A stretch of 64,000 nt of DNA from an uncultured Anaerolineales bacterium. GTDB lineage: Bacteria; Chloroflexota; Anaerolineae; Anaerolineales; Villigracilaceae. The translations under genes and the position numbers were made by a program. Below the pieces are notes generated by a model. That model searched no databases and was not told the DNA's origin. It saw nothing but the letters and a program-made list of their open reading frames with translations. Numbering within the stretch: the stretch's first letter is position 1; every line of letters begins with the position of its first letter. The stretch is from positions 23,194-87,193 of the forward strand of contig CALGPL010000011.1 of NCBI GenBank assembly GCA_937960595.1, written 5' to 3'. Positions 24,188 to 32,868 of this stretch are shown here, one piece after another.

Positions 24188-25045
24188 ATGCCCCAGAAAA
24201 CAGGTCTCGGACGTGGATTGGGCGCCCTGATTCCCGGCAGCGAGGCGGCCCTTGCCGAGCAGGGAGGGGTGAGCATGGTGGCGGTGGATAAGGTCTTGCC
24301 CAATCCCCGCCAACCGCGCGGCAGCCTCGACCCTGCCGAACTGGAAGATCTGACCGCCTCGGTGCGCGAACATGGCGTCTTGCAGCCTCTCATCGTCACG
24401 CCGAGCGAGGCAGACGGCAAGTACGTGCTGATTGCCGGCGAGCGCCGTCTGCAGGCCGCCCGGTTGGCCGGCTTGACGAGCGTGCCGGTCATCATCCGCC
24501 CGGCCTCCGATCAGCAGCGCCTGGAATTGGCGATCATCGAGAACGTCCAGCGCGCCGACCTCAGCCCGCTCGAGGAGGCGGAGGCCTATCGTCAACTGGC
24601 GGTGGATTTCAACCTTTCGCACGAGGAGATCGCGGCGCGGGTCGGCAAGAGCCGGGTGGCGGTTACCAACACCCTGCGTCTGCTCAAGTTGCCCGACTCG
24701 GTCAAGAATGCCCTCATCGAGCGGCGCATCAGTGAGGGACACGCGCGGGCCTTGTTAGCCCTGCCCACCGCGGCCGCTCAGACGGCGGCTCTGCGCACCA
24801 TCCTGAGTCAGGAACTCAACGTCCGTCAGACGGAAGACCTGGTGCGGAAATTGACCGGCGAGAAGCCGGCTGCCCGCCCCAAGCCTGTTCCTGCCCCCGA
24901 AGTGACTGAACTGGAAGAGCGCCTGCGGACCAGCCTGGGTACCAAAGTCAGCCTGCGGGCGGGCCGCAAAGGCGGCACGATTACCATTCATTACTACTCC
25001 GATGAGGAATTGGACGCTCTGTTGGAACGGCTTCTGCGGGACTGA
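24188..25045 (+). CDS. parB: Chromosome-partitioning protein ParB/Spo0J
   Basis: A 285-aa CTPase and parS-binding protein. It begins with the usual GLGRGLGALIPG, followed by the ParB N-terminal domain (DKVLPNPRQPR, GERRLQAARLAG: the CTP-binding GERR motif), ENVQRADLSPLEEAEAY, and the helix-turn-helix LSHEEIAARVGKSRVAVTNTLRLLKLP. A C-terminal dimerisation segment ends the protein. It starts 3 nt after parA. I could not find a full parS palindrome in the window by reading. Confidence 0.95.
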   Translation: MPQKTGLGRGLGALIPGSEAALAEQGGVSMVAVDKVLPNPRQPRGSLDPAELEDLTASVREHGVLQPLIVTPSEADGKYVLIAGERRLQAARLAGLTSVPVIIRPASDQQRLELAIIENVQRADLSPLEEAEAYRQLAVDFNLSHEEIAARVGKSRVAVTNTLRLLKLPDSVKNALIERRISEGHARALLALPTAAAQTAALRTILSQELNVRQTEDLVRKLTGEKPAARPKPVPAPEVTELEERLRTSLGTKVSLRAGRKGGTITIHYYSDEELDALLERLLRD

Positions 25046-25060
25046 CCTGGCAGGAGGAGC

Positions 25061-26638
25061 ATGAAACTTCTCTACAATGCCCGCATCTACACCCTCGCCC
25101 GCTCCAGGCCCACGGCCTCGGCGCTGGCCTGCGAGCGCGAGCGGGTCGTGGCCGTCGGCGGAGAAGAGTTGTTGGCCGAATTCCCCCACGCCGAGAAGGA
25201 AAACATGGGCGGGCGGATCCTCCTGCCCGGCCTGACCGACGCCCACATCCATTTGATGCGTTACGCCCTGGCTTTGCAGCAAGTGGATTGTGAGACGGTC
25301 AGTAAAGAAGAATGTCTGCGGCGGGTGGCGGCGCGTGTGGCCGAGGCCCGGCCCGGCGCATGGGTCTGCGGTCATGGCTGGAACCAGAACGAATGGGATG
25401 GCGCCTGGCCGACCGCCGCCGAACTCGACCGGATCGCCCCCCACACGCCGGTCTTCCTGACCGCCAAATCTTTGCACGCTGCCTGGGCCAACTCGGCGGC
25501 GCTGCGCCTGGCGGGGGTGGATGCGGCCACACCCGACCCGCCCAACGGCCAATTCCTGCGCGATGAACACGGCCAGCCGACCGGCATCCTGCTGGAAGAA
25601 GCCTACCTGCAGGTGCAACAGGCCATCCCGCTGCCGACGCCGGAGGAAGTCGCTGTTGCCTTGCGGGCCGTCCAGCCACGGCTGTGGCAGATGGGGCTGA
25701 CGGGCGTTCACGATTTCGATCCGCTCCTTTCCTTCCAGGCGCTGCAATATTTGCAGGAGAGGGGTGAATTGACGCTGCGGGTGGTCAAGAGCATCCCGCT
25801 TGAAAACCTGTCGGCTGCCCTGGAGATTGGCTTGCGCACCGGCTTTGGCAATGACCTTCTGCGGATTGGCTCGGTCAAAGCCTTTGCCGATGGGGCGCTC
25901 GGTCCGCGCACGGCGGCGATGCTCGATCCCTATATTGACGAACCTCAGAATTGTGGTATTCTCAACTTGACGGCCGATCAGGTTTTCGAGATTGGCCGGC
26001 GCGCGGCTGCAGGCGGTCTCAGCCTGGCGGTCCACGCCATTGGCGACCGCGCCAACCGCGAGGTGCTGGACGGCTTTGCTCGTCTGAGGCAGTACGAACG
26101 GCAACGCGGCCTGCCGGCGCTGCGCCACCGCATCGAACATGTCCAGGTGATTCATCCAGACGACGCCGGCCGGCTGGGGCAACTGGGGCTGGCCGCCTCG
26201 ATGCAGCCGCTCCACGCTCCCTCGGACATGCTCATGGCCGACCGCTTCTTGGGCGAACGAGCGGCCTGGTCATACGGCTGGCAGACTCAGGTTCGCCGCG
26301 GCGCCCGGCTGGCTTTCGGCTCGGACGCCCCGGTCGAATCGCCTAACCCGTTCTGGGGCTTGTACGCTGCCGTGACCCGTCGTCGGCTGGACGGTTCGCC
26401 GGGGCCGCAGGGCTGGCATCCCGAAGAGCGCCTTTCGCTGCAGACGGCGCTGGAGGCCTTCACCGGCGGGCCGGCCTACCTGGCCGGGATGGAAAACCGC
26501 CTCGGTCGGCTGGCGGACGGGTATCTCGCCGATTTGATTGTGTTGGACGCCGACCCGTTTGCCTGTCCGGCTGACGATCTTCATCTTATCAAGCCCATTG
26601 CCACCATGCTAGGCGGCGACTGGGTGTGGCGATCGTGA
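25061..26638 (+). CDS. Amidohydrolase family 3 protein (YtcJ-like)
   Basis: A 525-aa cytoplasmic metallohydrolase with an amidohydrolase TIM-barrel. Metal-binding motifs are DAHIHLM near the N-terminus (HxH), HAIGDRANREVLD and RIEHVQVIHPDD in the middle and FGSDAPVESPNPF (metal Asp) near the C-terminus; the beta-sandwich is built from both ends (ARIYTLAR and ADLIVLDADPF). YtcJ-like enzymes are often annotated as N-substituted formamide deformylases, but substrates vary widely. It has AGGAGG 8 nt before the ATG and follows parB by 15 nt, so may be co-transcribed though unrelated. Confidence 0.85.
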   Translation: MKLLYNARIYTLARSRPTASALACERERVVAVGGEELLAEFPHAEKENMGGRILLPGLTDAHIHLMRYALALQQVDCETVSKEECLRRVAARVAEARPGAWVCGHGWNQNEWDGAWPTAAELDRIAPHTPVFLTAKSLHAAWANSAALRLAGVDAATPDPPNGQFLRDEHGQPTGILLEEAYLQVQQAIPLPTPEEVAVALRAVQPRLWQMGLTGVHDFDPLLSFQALQYLQERGELTLRVVKSIPLENLSAALEIGLRTGFGNDLLRIGSVKAFADGALGPRTAAMLDPYIDEPQNCGILNLTADQVFEIGRRAAAGGLSLAVHAIGDRANREVLDGFARLRQYERQRGLPALRHRIEHVQVIHPDDAGRLGQLGLAASMQPLHAPSDMLMADRFLGERAAWSYGWQTQVRRGARLAFGSDAPVESPNPFWGLYAAVTRRRLDGSPGPQGWHPEERLSLQTALEAFTGGPAYLAGMENRLGRLADGYLADLIVLDADPFACPADDLHLIKPIATMLGGDWVWRS

Positions 26639-26645
26639 GGAAACG

Positions 26646-27668
26646 ATGGCATCTCGACCTCCGCTCACTCCTGAAATCCTGGTGCCAAGACTGGGGGAAT
26701 ATCTGGTTCAGGCCGGTCATATCACCGAAGAGGACCTGCAAAAGGCGCTGGAATATCAGAAAAAGAGCAGGTCTCCCGGACGGTATTTGCTGGGGCAGGC
26801 TTTGCTGGAACTCCAATTGATCGACCGTGAAACGCTCGATCGCGCCATTACCGAGCAGATCATCCGATTGCGGACGGCGCTGGAAGACGCCAATCGTTTT
26901 CTGGAGAAGCGCGTTCAGGAGCGGACGGCCGAGTTGCAGGAGGCGTTGCATAAACTCTCCGAACTCAGCCAGATCAAGGCCAATTTTGTTGCCAACGTTT
27001 CTCACGAACTGCGCACCCCGCTGACGCATATCAAAGGGTACATGGAACTCCTGGCGACAGAGGCGCTCGGGCCGTTGACCGCCGAGCAGAAAAACGCGCT
27101 GCAGGTCAGCCAGCGCGCCGCCTCCCGTCTGGAGAGTCTGATCGACAACTTGATTGTCTTCTCGTTGGCGGCGCGCGGCGAAATGAGCCTAAAACTGGGC
27201 CCGGTCAACCTCAACAAGGTGGCCGGCGATGTGATCAATTATTCCCGCGCCAAGGCGGCCGACCGCAATGTGGCTTTGCATGTGGAGATTCCGCCCGATT
27301 TACCGCTGGTTCAGGCGGACGAGCAGAAGATTTCGTGGGTCATCCTGCAACTCTTGGATAATGCCATCAAGTTCACGCCGCCTGGGGGGAAGGTGACGCT
27401 CTCGATCTTTCCAGAGACCACCGAACTGGTCGTTGTCTCGGTGGCCGATACCGGTATTGGCATTCCTGAGAATCGCCGCGACGAGATCTTCGAGCCGTTC
27501 CATCAATTGGATGGCTCGTCGACGCGCCGCTACAGCGGCACCGGGCTGGGGCTGGCGCTGGTCCGTGAGATTTTGGACGCGCATGGCTCGCTGATCGAGT
27601 TCGACTCGGTCGAGGGCCAGGGAACGACGTTCCGCTTCCCGCTGCTGGCGGTTTTTCCGCCAGACTGA
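26646..27668 (+). CDS. Soluble histidine kinase with N-terminal MshEN-type domain
   Basis: A 340-aa kinase with no membrane segment. Residues about 8-70 (PRLGEYLVQAGHITEEDLQ and GQALLELQLIDRETLDRAI) resemble the MshEN/T2SSE-N domain, which binds c-di-GMP in some type II/IV pilus ATPases; this match is by pattern. A coiled coil leads to HisKA with NVSHELRTPLTHIKG (His120), then HATPase motifs (LLDNAIKFTPPGG, DTGIGIPENR, GTGLGLALVREI). It starts 7 nt after the amidohydrolase and is followed after 10 nt by a second kinase, so the two likely act on the regulator downstream. Confidence 0.85.
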   Translation: MASRPPLTPEILVPRLGEYLVQAGHITEEDLQKALEYQKKSRSPGRYLLGQALLELQLIDRETLDRAITEQIIRLRTALEDANRFLEKRVQERTAELQEALHKLSELSQIKANFVANVSHELRTPLTHIKGYMELLATEALGPLTAEQKNALQVSQRAASRLESLIDNLIVFSLAARGEMSLKLGPVNLNKVAGDVINYSRAKAADRNVALHVEIPPDLPLVQADEQKISWVILQLLDNAIKFTPPGGKVTLSIFPETTELVVVSVADTGIGIPENRRDEIFEPFHQLDGSSTRRYSGTGLGLALVREILDAHGSLIEFDSVEGQGTTFRFPLLAVFPPD

Positions 27669-27678
27669 CAGGCGCATC

Positions 27679-28869
27679 ATGAGCAGCGAACAACTCGATT
27701 ATTTCACCACCCTCACGAGTACGGTTTCACGGGGAGAATGGAAATCTTCCCTGGATACGTTGTTCGTTGTTTTGCGCAAGCGCTTCCTTTTCGATAACCT
27801 GGCCATCTATCGCTCTGACGAAAAAGGCAGCCTGGCCGAGGTGGTGTATGCCCGCGCGGCCGGACGCGGCAAGAGCCGCGAGGCCGACGCCTCTTGGGGA
27901 GAGAATATTGCCACGCAGGTGATCTCGACCCGGCGGATCGTAATGCTGGCCCCTGAGCAGCCCTCGGAAGACCGCATCGCCATGCCGTATCTCCTCGGCC
28001 TGCCGCTTGACTTTGTCGAGGGAAAGGGAGTGCTGGTCTTTGTCCGTTTTGGCGGCCCTCCCTACTTGGATGAACAAATTCCCCTGGCGGCGCTGGCTGC
28101 CTCGTTGGCGGCGCGCATCCTGGAACGCCGCCAGGTCCAGGAGCATATCCATCAACTCGAACAGGCCCGCTACCGGGCCCAGTTGCAGGACGATTTCATC
28201 GCCACCATCTCGCATGATTTGCATACCCCGCTTGGCTTCATTAAGGGATACACTACTTCTCTCCTGCGTTCTGATACCAGTTGGGACGCGGCCACCCAGC
28301 GCGAGTTCCTGACCATCATTGACGAGGAGACCGATCACCTGATTGCCCTGATCGACCGCCTGCTCGATTCCTCCCGTCTGCAGACGGGCATGCTGACTAT
28401 GGATTTTCAGCCGGTCGCGCTCGAGAAACTGGTGCGGGATGTGGCTCTGCGGGTCCAGGGGCGCTCTCCGGGGTTTGAGGTGGTCTTCGATCTGGAAAAT
28501 TTGCCTACCATCCAGGGCGATAACGTCCGCCTGGGACAGGTCTTCGAGAATCTGTTGGACAACGCCGTCAAGTATGCCTCCCATTCGAGGGTGACGATCG
28601 GGGCGCGAAAGCGGGAACGTTCGGTGGTGTTGACGGTCGCCGACCAGGGGCCGGGCATCCCTTTCGAGCATCTGCCTTACATCTTCGAGCGTTTCTACCG
28701 AGTGCCGTCGGAGACGGGGCAGCGCGGCACCGGCCTGGGGCTTTTCATCTGCAGGCAAATCGTCCAGGCGCATCATGGCCGGATTACTGTTGAGACCGTT
28801 CCGGGCAAGGGAACAACCTTTCGGATCGAACTTCCGATCCGGCAAAACGAACAAGGAGGGCCGGCATGA
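27679..28869 (+). CDS. GAF-domain histidine kinase
   Basis: A 396-aa soluble kinase. The first 150 residues look like a GAF-type sensor (strands such as LDTLFVVLRKRFLFDNLAIY and GKGVLVFVRFGG). HisKA contains SHDLHTPLGFIKGY with the phospho-accepting His179, and the ATPase domain has LLDNAVKYA, DQGPGIPFEHL, and GTGLGLFIC. The stop overlaps the response regulator's ATG by 4 nt, making this the probable cognate kinase. The neighbouring MshEN kinase may feed the same regulator. Confidence 0.88.
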   Translation: MSSEQLDYFTTLTSTVSRGEWKSSLDTLFVVLRKRFLFDNLAIYRSDEKGSLAEVVYARAAGRGKSREADASWGENIATQVISTRRIVMLAPEQPSEDRIAMPYLLGLPLDFVEGKGVLVFVRFGGPPYLDEQIPLAALAASLAARILERRQVQEHIHQLEQARYRAQLQDDFIATISHDLHTPLGFIKGYTTSLLRSDTSWDAATQREFLTIIDEETDHLIALIDRLLDSSRLQTGMLTMDFQPVALEKLVRDVALRVQGRSPGFEVVFDLENLPTIQGDNVRLGQVFENLLDNAVKYASHSRVTIGARKRERSVVLTVADQGPGIPFEHLPYIFERFYRVPSETGQRGTGLGLFICRQIVQAHHGRITVETVPGKGTTFRIELPIRQNEQGGPA

Positions 28870-29558
28870 CCACTCGTATTTTGGTGGTGGATGACGAACC
28901 GCGTTATCTGCGCCTTCTGGAGGCCAATCTGGTCACCGAGGGGTACGAAGTCATTTCCGCCTCCGACGGAGCCGAGGCGCTGGAGATTTTTTCCTCCAGA
29001 CCGACCGACCTGATCCTGCTCGACATCATGCTGCCCGGCATGGACGGTTTCACCGTCTGTCAGCGCATTCGCCAGTTCTCGAGCGTGCCGATCATCATGC
29101 TGACGGCCAAAGGCGAGGAACAGGATCGGGTGCGCGGCCTGGACGTGGGTGCCGATGACTATCTGGTCAAGCCGTTCTCGGTGATGGAACTGCTGGCGCG
29201 CGTCCGGGCGGTGCTGCGCCGGGCGCAGGTGACGGAGGTCGGGCAGGACCGCTTCTTTACCCATGGCGACCTGCGTATTGACTTTGCCCGCGCCGAAGTC
29301 TGGCTGGGCGACCAACCGGTGTATTTGTCTGCCACCGAATACCGCTTGCTGTTACAATTCTCTCACAATATCGGCAAGATCCTGACGGCCGAAGACTTGC
29401 TGACCAGCGTCTGGGGGCCGGAATATCGGGAGGACAAAGAGATTCTGTGGGTCACCATTGCCCGCCTGCGCCAGAAAGTCGAGCCGGACCCCCATACGCC
29501 CCGTCACATCGTCACCCGCTCGGGGCTGGGCTATTTGATGCCGCCGCTGGAGGAATGA
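28866..29558 (+). CDS. OmpR/PhoB-family response regulator
   Basis: A 230-aa DNA-binding regulator. The receiver domain has the acidic pair VVDDE, the phosphoacceptor Asp53 in LLDIMLPGMDG, the Thr of IIMLTAKGE and Lys of LVKPFS. The C-terminal winged helix shows ATEYRLLLQFSHNIG, SVWGPEYREDKEILWVTIARLRQKVEPD and SGLGYLMPP. Coupled by overlap to the GAF kinase. Regulated genes are unknown; the nearby receiver-CpaE protein and the V4R genes are candidates. Confidence 0.93.
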   Translation: MTTRILVVDDEPRYLRLLEANLVTEGYEVISASDGAEALEIFSSRPTDLILLDIMLPGMDGFTVCQRIRQFSSVPIIMLTAKGEEQDRVRGLDVGADDYLVKPFSVMELLARVRAVLRRAQVTEVGQDRFFTHGDLRIDFARAEVWLGDQPVYLSATEYRLLLQFSHNIGKILTAEDLLTSVWGPEYREDKEILWVTIARLRQKVEPDPHTPRHIVTRSGLGYLMPPLEE

Positions 29559-29578
29559 AATTGGGGAGGTGATCACGA

Positions 29579-30736
29579 ATGGAAAATGAAGTTCTGAGCG
29601 TTCTCATCATCGATCAAGACGCCGCCAGCCGCAATTATCTCTCGGTCATGCTGCGCAAAGCCGGCTACGCGGTCCTGACGGCCGCCTCGGCTCGGGAGGG
29701 CCTGATCTCCGTCTGGAAGGATTTGCCCTCTCTGGCCATCTTCGACCCGGCCTTGAGCGACATGCCGGCGACCGAGATGGTGCGGCGCCTGCGTCAGGAC
29801 CGGCGGACGGAAAACCTGCCGCTCGTGGTCCTGAGCAGCCAGGAAAACGTTGACGAGATGAGCGCTCTCCTCTCGGCCGGTTGCAACGAGTATCTGGTCA
29901 AGTCCAGCCAGGCGGTGACCAAACTGCTCGAACTCATCCCGCGTTTGCTTCACCAGCAAAGGGATGTCAAAAAGGGCGGGATGTTGATCGTTTTCCTGAG
30001 CGCCAAGGGCGGGACGGGCACCTCCTCGCTGTGCGCCAATGTGGCCATGTGCCTGGGCAAGAACAAACCGGAGACCTCGGTGGCGGTGGTGGACATGGTC
30101 TTGCCGATTGGCTCGATTGCCCACATCGTCGGCTATCGCGAGCGGCTCAATTTGATCAGCGTGGCCATGCAGAATCCGGACCAGATTACGGCCCGCTATT
30201 TCAAAGAAAATCTGCCCAAGATCAACGAATGGTATTTCCGACTTCTGGCCGGTTCGCCCGATCCGGACGTCGCCAACCAGTTGGCCGGCGACCGGCTGAA
30301 GCCGGTAGTCGCTGCCCTGCAGGAGGCGTTCGATTTCGTTTTCGTTGACCTGGGCCGTTCGCTCTCGCGCCTCAGCCTGCCGGTCATCCTGCATGCCGAT
30401 GTGCTGGCGTTGGTGCTCAGCACCGAAGTCGCCTCCGTGACCCTCACCCAGACGGTCTGGTCTTACCTGCAAGCACAAGGGGTGGACCCGCGCCGGGTGT
30501 ATGCCATCCTGAACCGCGCCGTCGGCCTGGAGGGGCTGACCAAGGCGGAGGCGGAACAGATGCTCAATTTGCCGATTCAATATGCCATGCCTTATATGGG
30601 CGGCAATTTCTCGTTGGCCAACAACCGCCACGAGCCGGTGGCCGTCAAGTTCCCGCTCGACGCGGCCGCGCTGACCCTCAATCAGATGGCCGATCAAATC
30701 GCCGACCTGGCCCAGCGGCTGCGTCACGGCGGCTGA
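29579..30736 (+). CDS. Receiver domain fused to CpaE/TadZ-like MinD-family ATPase
   Basis: A 385-aa fusion. Residues 1-125 form a receiver with Asp56 in LAIFDPALSDMPA and Lys in YLVKSS. From about 138 there is a MinD/ParA-fold domain with VFLSAKGGTGTSSLCANVA: the first Lys of the deviant Walker A (KGG) is kept, while the Lys normally after GxG is replaced by Thr, as known in TadZ/CpaE. In Tad pilus systems such proteins localise the assembly platform at a pole. No pilus gene (tadA, rcpA, flp) is present in the window, so the target may be elsewhere or different. Confidence 0.83.
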   Translation: MENEVLSVLIIDQDAASRNYLSVMLRKAGYAVLTAASAREGLISVWKDLPSLAIFDPALSDMPATEMVRRLRQDRRTENLPLVVLSSQENVDEMSALLSAGCNEYLVKSSQAVTKLLELIPRLLHQQRDVKKGGMLIVFLSAKGGTGTSSLCANVAMCLGKNKPETSVAVVDMVLPIGSIAHIVGYRERLNLISVAMQNPDQITARYFKENLPKINEWYFRLLAGSPDPDVANQLAGDRLKPVVAALQEAFDFVFVDLGRSLSRLSLPVILHADVLALVLSTEVASVTLTQTVWSYLQAQGVDPRRVYAILNRAVGLEGLTKAEAEQMLNLPIQYAMPYMGGNFSLANNRHEPVAVKFPLDAAALTLNQMADQIADLAQRLRHGG

Positions 30737-30753
30737 ACGGGGTGCTTCTCTGC

Positions 30754-30759
30754 TATAAT
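30754..30759 (+). promoter_or_regulatory. Extended -10 promoter for the double-HTH gene
   Basis: TGC followed by TATAAT (30754-30759) forms an extended -10 (TGnTATAAT); no clear -35 is visible. The predicted start of transcription near 30766 gives a leader of about 32 nt before the ATG at 30798. Confidence 0.5.
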
Positions 30760-30797
30760 GATCTCGTCGGCTCTCCATCCGATCATTCGAGGCGCTT

Positions 30798-31475
30798 ATG
30801 AGCATAAAAGATCAGATCAACATCCGAACCCGTAAACTGGGCGTGCTGATTCGGGATGCCCGTCTGGCCACCCGCAAGACCCTCAGCGAGTGCGCCCGGG
30901 CGATTGGCGTCACCCCCGGCATTCTGCGCGCCTGGGAGGAAGGCCGCCGGGCGCCGTCGCTGCCCGAATTGGAAGTGCTGGCTTATTTCCTGGATTTGCC
31001 GATCCGCCATTTTTGGGGCAAGGAGGCGATGTCGGACAATCCGCCGCCCACCGAGGCGCTCAACCTGCCGATCCTGGTGGGAGTGCGTCAGCGCATGATC
31101 GGCGCCCTGTTGCGTCAGGAGCGCGAGAAAGCCAGTCTCTCTCTGCGGGCGCTCTCCGAGCAGACCGGGCTTTCCACGGCGCGCCTCAAGGCCTACGAAT
31201 TGGGCGAGCGCCCCATCCCCTTGCCGGACCTGGAGGTGATCATGAACGTCCTGGGCGGGCAGGTCGAAACTCTCTTCGATCAGACCGGCCCGATTGGTCT
31301 GTGGATGATCCAGCAGCGCGCCATTCAGGATTTCCTGCAATTGCCCGCCGATCTGCAGGCCTTTGTTTGCAAGCCGGTCAATCGTCCCTACCTGGAACTG
31401 GCGCTCAAACTCAGCACCCTTTCGACCGACCGTCTCCGTTCGGTGGCGGAGGGTCTGCTCGACATTACTTTCTGA
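30798..31475 (+). CDS. Transcriptional regulator with two XRE-type helix-turn-helix domains
   Basis: A 225-aa protein with two tandem Cro/C1-type HTH modules. The first (about 10-70) contains LIRDARLATRKTLSECARAIGV and WEEGRRAPSLPELEVLAYFLDLP; the second (about 95-160) contains LLRQEREKASLSLRALSEQTG and YELGERPIPLPDLEVIMNVLG. The two repeats are similar enough to be an internal duplication. No ligand-binding domain is recognised in the last 60 residues. Its own promoter and position at the head of the TPR-GNAT-V4R genes suggest local autoregulation, but this is inference. Confidence 0.82.
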   Translation: MSIKDQINIRTRKLGVLIRDARLATRKTLSECARAIGVTPGILRAWEEGRRAPSLPELEVLAYFLDLPIRHFWGKEAMSDNPPPTEALNLPILVGVRQRMIGALLRQEREKASLSLRALSEQTGLSTARLKAYELGERPIPLPDLEVIMNVLGGQVETLFDQTGPIGLWMIQQRAIQDFLQLPADLQAFVCKPVNRPYLELALKLSTLSTDRLRSVAEGLLDITF

Positions 31476-31477
31476 CC

Positions 31478-32011
31478 ATGAAAACGACTTCGCTTCCCGA
31501 TCCACTGGCCGATGAGGCCCGCCGTCTTTATCAGAGGGGGGAGTTTGCCGCTGCGGCCGAGGCCTACGGACGCGCCGCCGAAGCCTTCGCCGCGGCGGGC
31601 GATGCCCTGATGGCGGCCGAGATGCGCAACAACCAGGCCGTCAGCCTGCTGCGCGGCCGTCAACCTGCGGCTGCCCTTGCCGCCCTGGAGGGGACGGAGC
31701 AGGTCTTCGCCCAGGCCGGCGACCTGAGGCGTCAGGGCATGGCGCTGGCCAATCTGGCCGGCGCGCTGGAAGCCTTGAAACGCAAGAAAGAGGCCGTGGA
31801 GTATTATCAGCGTGCCGGAGAGGTGCTCGAAAAAGCCGGCGAGGGCGATCTGCGCGTCGAGGTCATGCAATTGCTGGCCATTCATTATCTCCGTCAGGGC
31901 AAATTCTTCGATGCGGTGCTGGCGCTTCAATCGGGTTTGGCAGGCGTCAAGAACCCAACTCCCCGCCAAAAACTCTTCAAGAAATTGCTGTTCCTGCGTC
32001 TATGGCGTTAG
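31478..32011 (+). CDS. Tetratricopeptide-repeat protein
   Basis: The ORF track joins this to an upstream shadow; the ATG at 31478, 2 nt after the HTH stop, gives 177 aa. The sequence is Ala-rich and made of TPR-like helices (ADEARRLYQRGEFAAAAEAYGRA, LANLAGALEALKRKKEAVEYY, LAIHYLRQGKFFDAVLALQSG). No signal peptide. TPRs mediate protein contacts; the partner could be the adjacent HTH regulator or GNAT protein. The stop overlaps the GNAT gene's start by 10 nt. Confidence 0.78.
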   Translation: MKTTSLPDPLADEARRLYQRGEFAAAAEAYGRAAEAFAAAGDALMAAEMRNNQAVSLLRGRQPAAALAALEGTEQVFAQAGDLRRQGMALANLAGALEALKRKKEAVEYYQRAGEVLEKAGEGDLRVEVMQLLAIHYLRQGKFFDAVLALQSGLAGVKNPTPRQKLFKKLLFLRLWR

Positions 32012-32868
32012 GGCCTGATTTCCAAATCCGCCCGGCGGTTTTTCCCGACCAGCGGCGGTTGCTCGGCTTGTTGAATCATGCTCCGCTGATTCACCGTCAT
32101 CTGGACTGGCGCAAGCCGCTCGACTGGCTTGGTATCCCGCCCTTCTTGGTGCTGGAAAAGGACGGCCGCATCCTTTCGGCGCTGGCCTGTCCCCCCGATC
32201 CGCCGGGGATTGCCTGGTTGCGTCTGTTTCTCGCCGCTGGCGAGTTGCCGGCGGAAGAGGGCTGGTTCCCGTTGTGGGAGGCCGCCCGGGCAGAACTGGC
32301 TGGACAGGGCGATTTCCTGGTAGCAGCCATTGCCCTGAGTCAGCGGTTTGTGCAACTGCTGGAGGCCAGCCGGTTCGAGTTGCGTCAGCACATTGTCATG
32401 CTCGAACGGGAGGCGCAACCGCAGGCCGATTATTTCCTGCCGGCGGGCGTCTCGCTGCGGCTGATGATGCCCTACGATTTGCCCGGCGTGGCCGAGGTGG
32501 ACGCGGCGGCCTTTGAGTTGCTCTGGCAGAATAGCCTGGTCGCCCTCGAGCGAGCCTATCCTCAGGCGGTCGTGGCGACGGTGGCGGAGCAGGATGGCCG
32601 CCTGGTGGGCTATCAGATCAGCACGCCCAACCCGCTGGGGGCGCACCTGGCCCGTCTGGCGGTCCGGCCCGAGATGCAGGGCCAGGGGCTGGGATTCGCC
32701 CTGATCGCCGATCTCAGCCAGCGGCTGGCGCGCCGCCGCATCTATCGGTTGACCGTCAATACCCAGAGCGACAATGCCGCCTCGTTGAAATTGTATCAGC
32801 AGGTCGGCTTTCGTCTGACCGATGAACGTTACCCTGTGTATCTTTTTCGGGTCCGAGGAGGTTCGTGA
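32002..32868 (+). CDS. GNAT-family N-acetyltransferase
   Basis: A 288-aa protein with an N-terminal half of unrecognised or degenerate GNAT fold (about 1-145) and a C-terminal GNAT domain (about 150-288). The acetyl-CoA pocket motif A is LAVRPEMQGQGLGFALI and motif B is LTVNTQSDNAASLKLYQQVGF. The acceptor is unknown. Start ATG 32002 lies inside the TPR stop region (10-nt overlap), showing coupling. The stop TGA overlaps the ATG of the first V4R gene by one nt. Confidence 0.85.
   Translation: MALGPDFQIRPAVFPDQRRLLGLLNHAPLIHRHLDWRKPLDWLGIPPFLVLEKDGRILSALACPPDPPGIAWLRLFLAAGELPAEEGWFPLWEAARAELAGQGDFLVAAIALSQRFVQLLEASRFELRQHIVMLEREAQPQADYFLPAGVSLRLMMPYDLPGVAEVDAAAFELLWQNSLVALERAYPQAVVATVAEQDGRLVGYQISTPNPLGAHLARLAVRPEMQGQGLGFALIADLSQRLARRRIYRLTVNTQSDNAASLKLYQQVGFRLTDERYPVYLFRVRGGS

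Noticed and set aside
23393-25045. parS site near parAB
   Set aside because: Only half-sites such as GTTTCAC or GTGAAAC were seen (for example near 27723, 45492 and 59890); no full palindrome.
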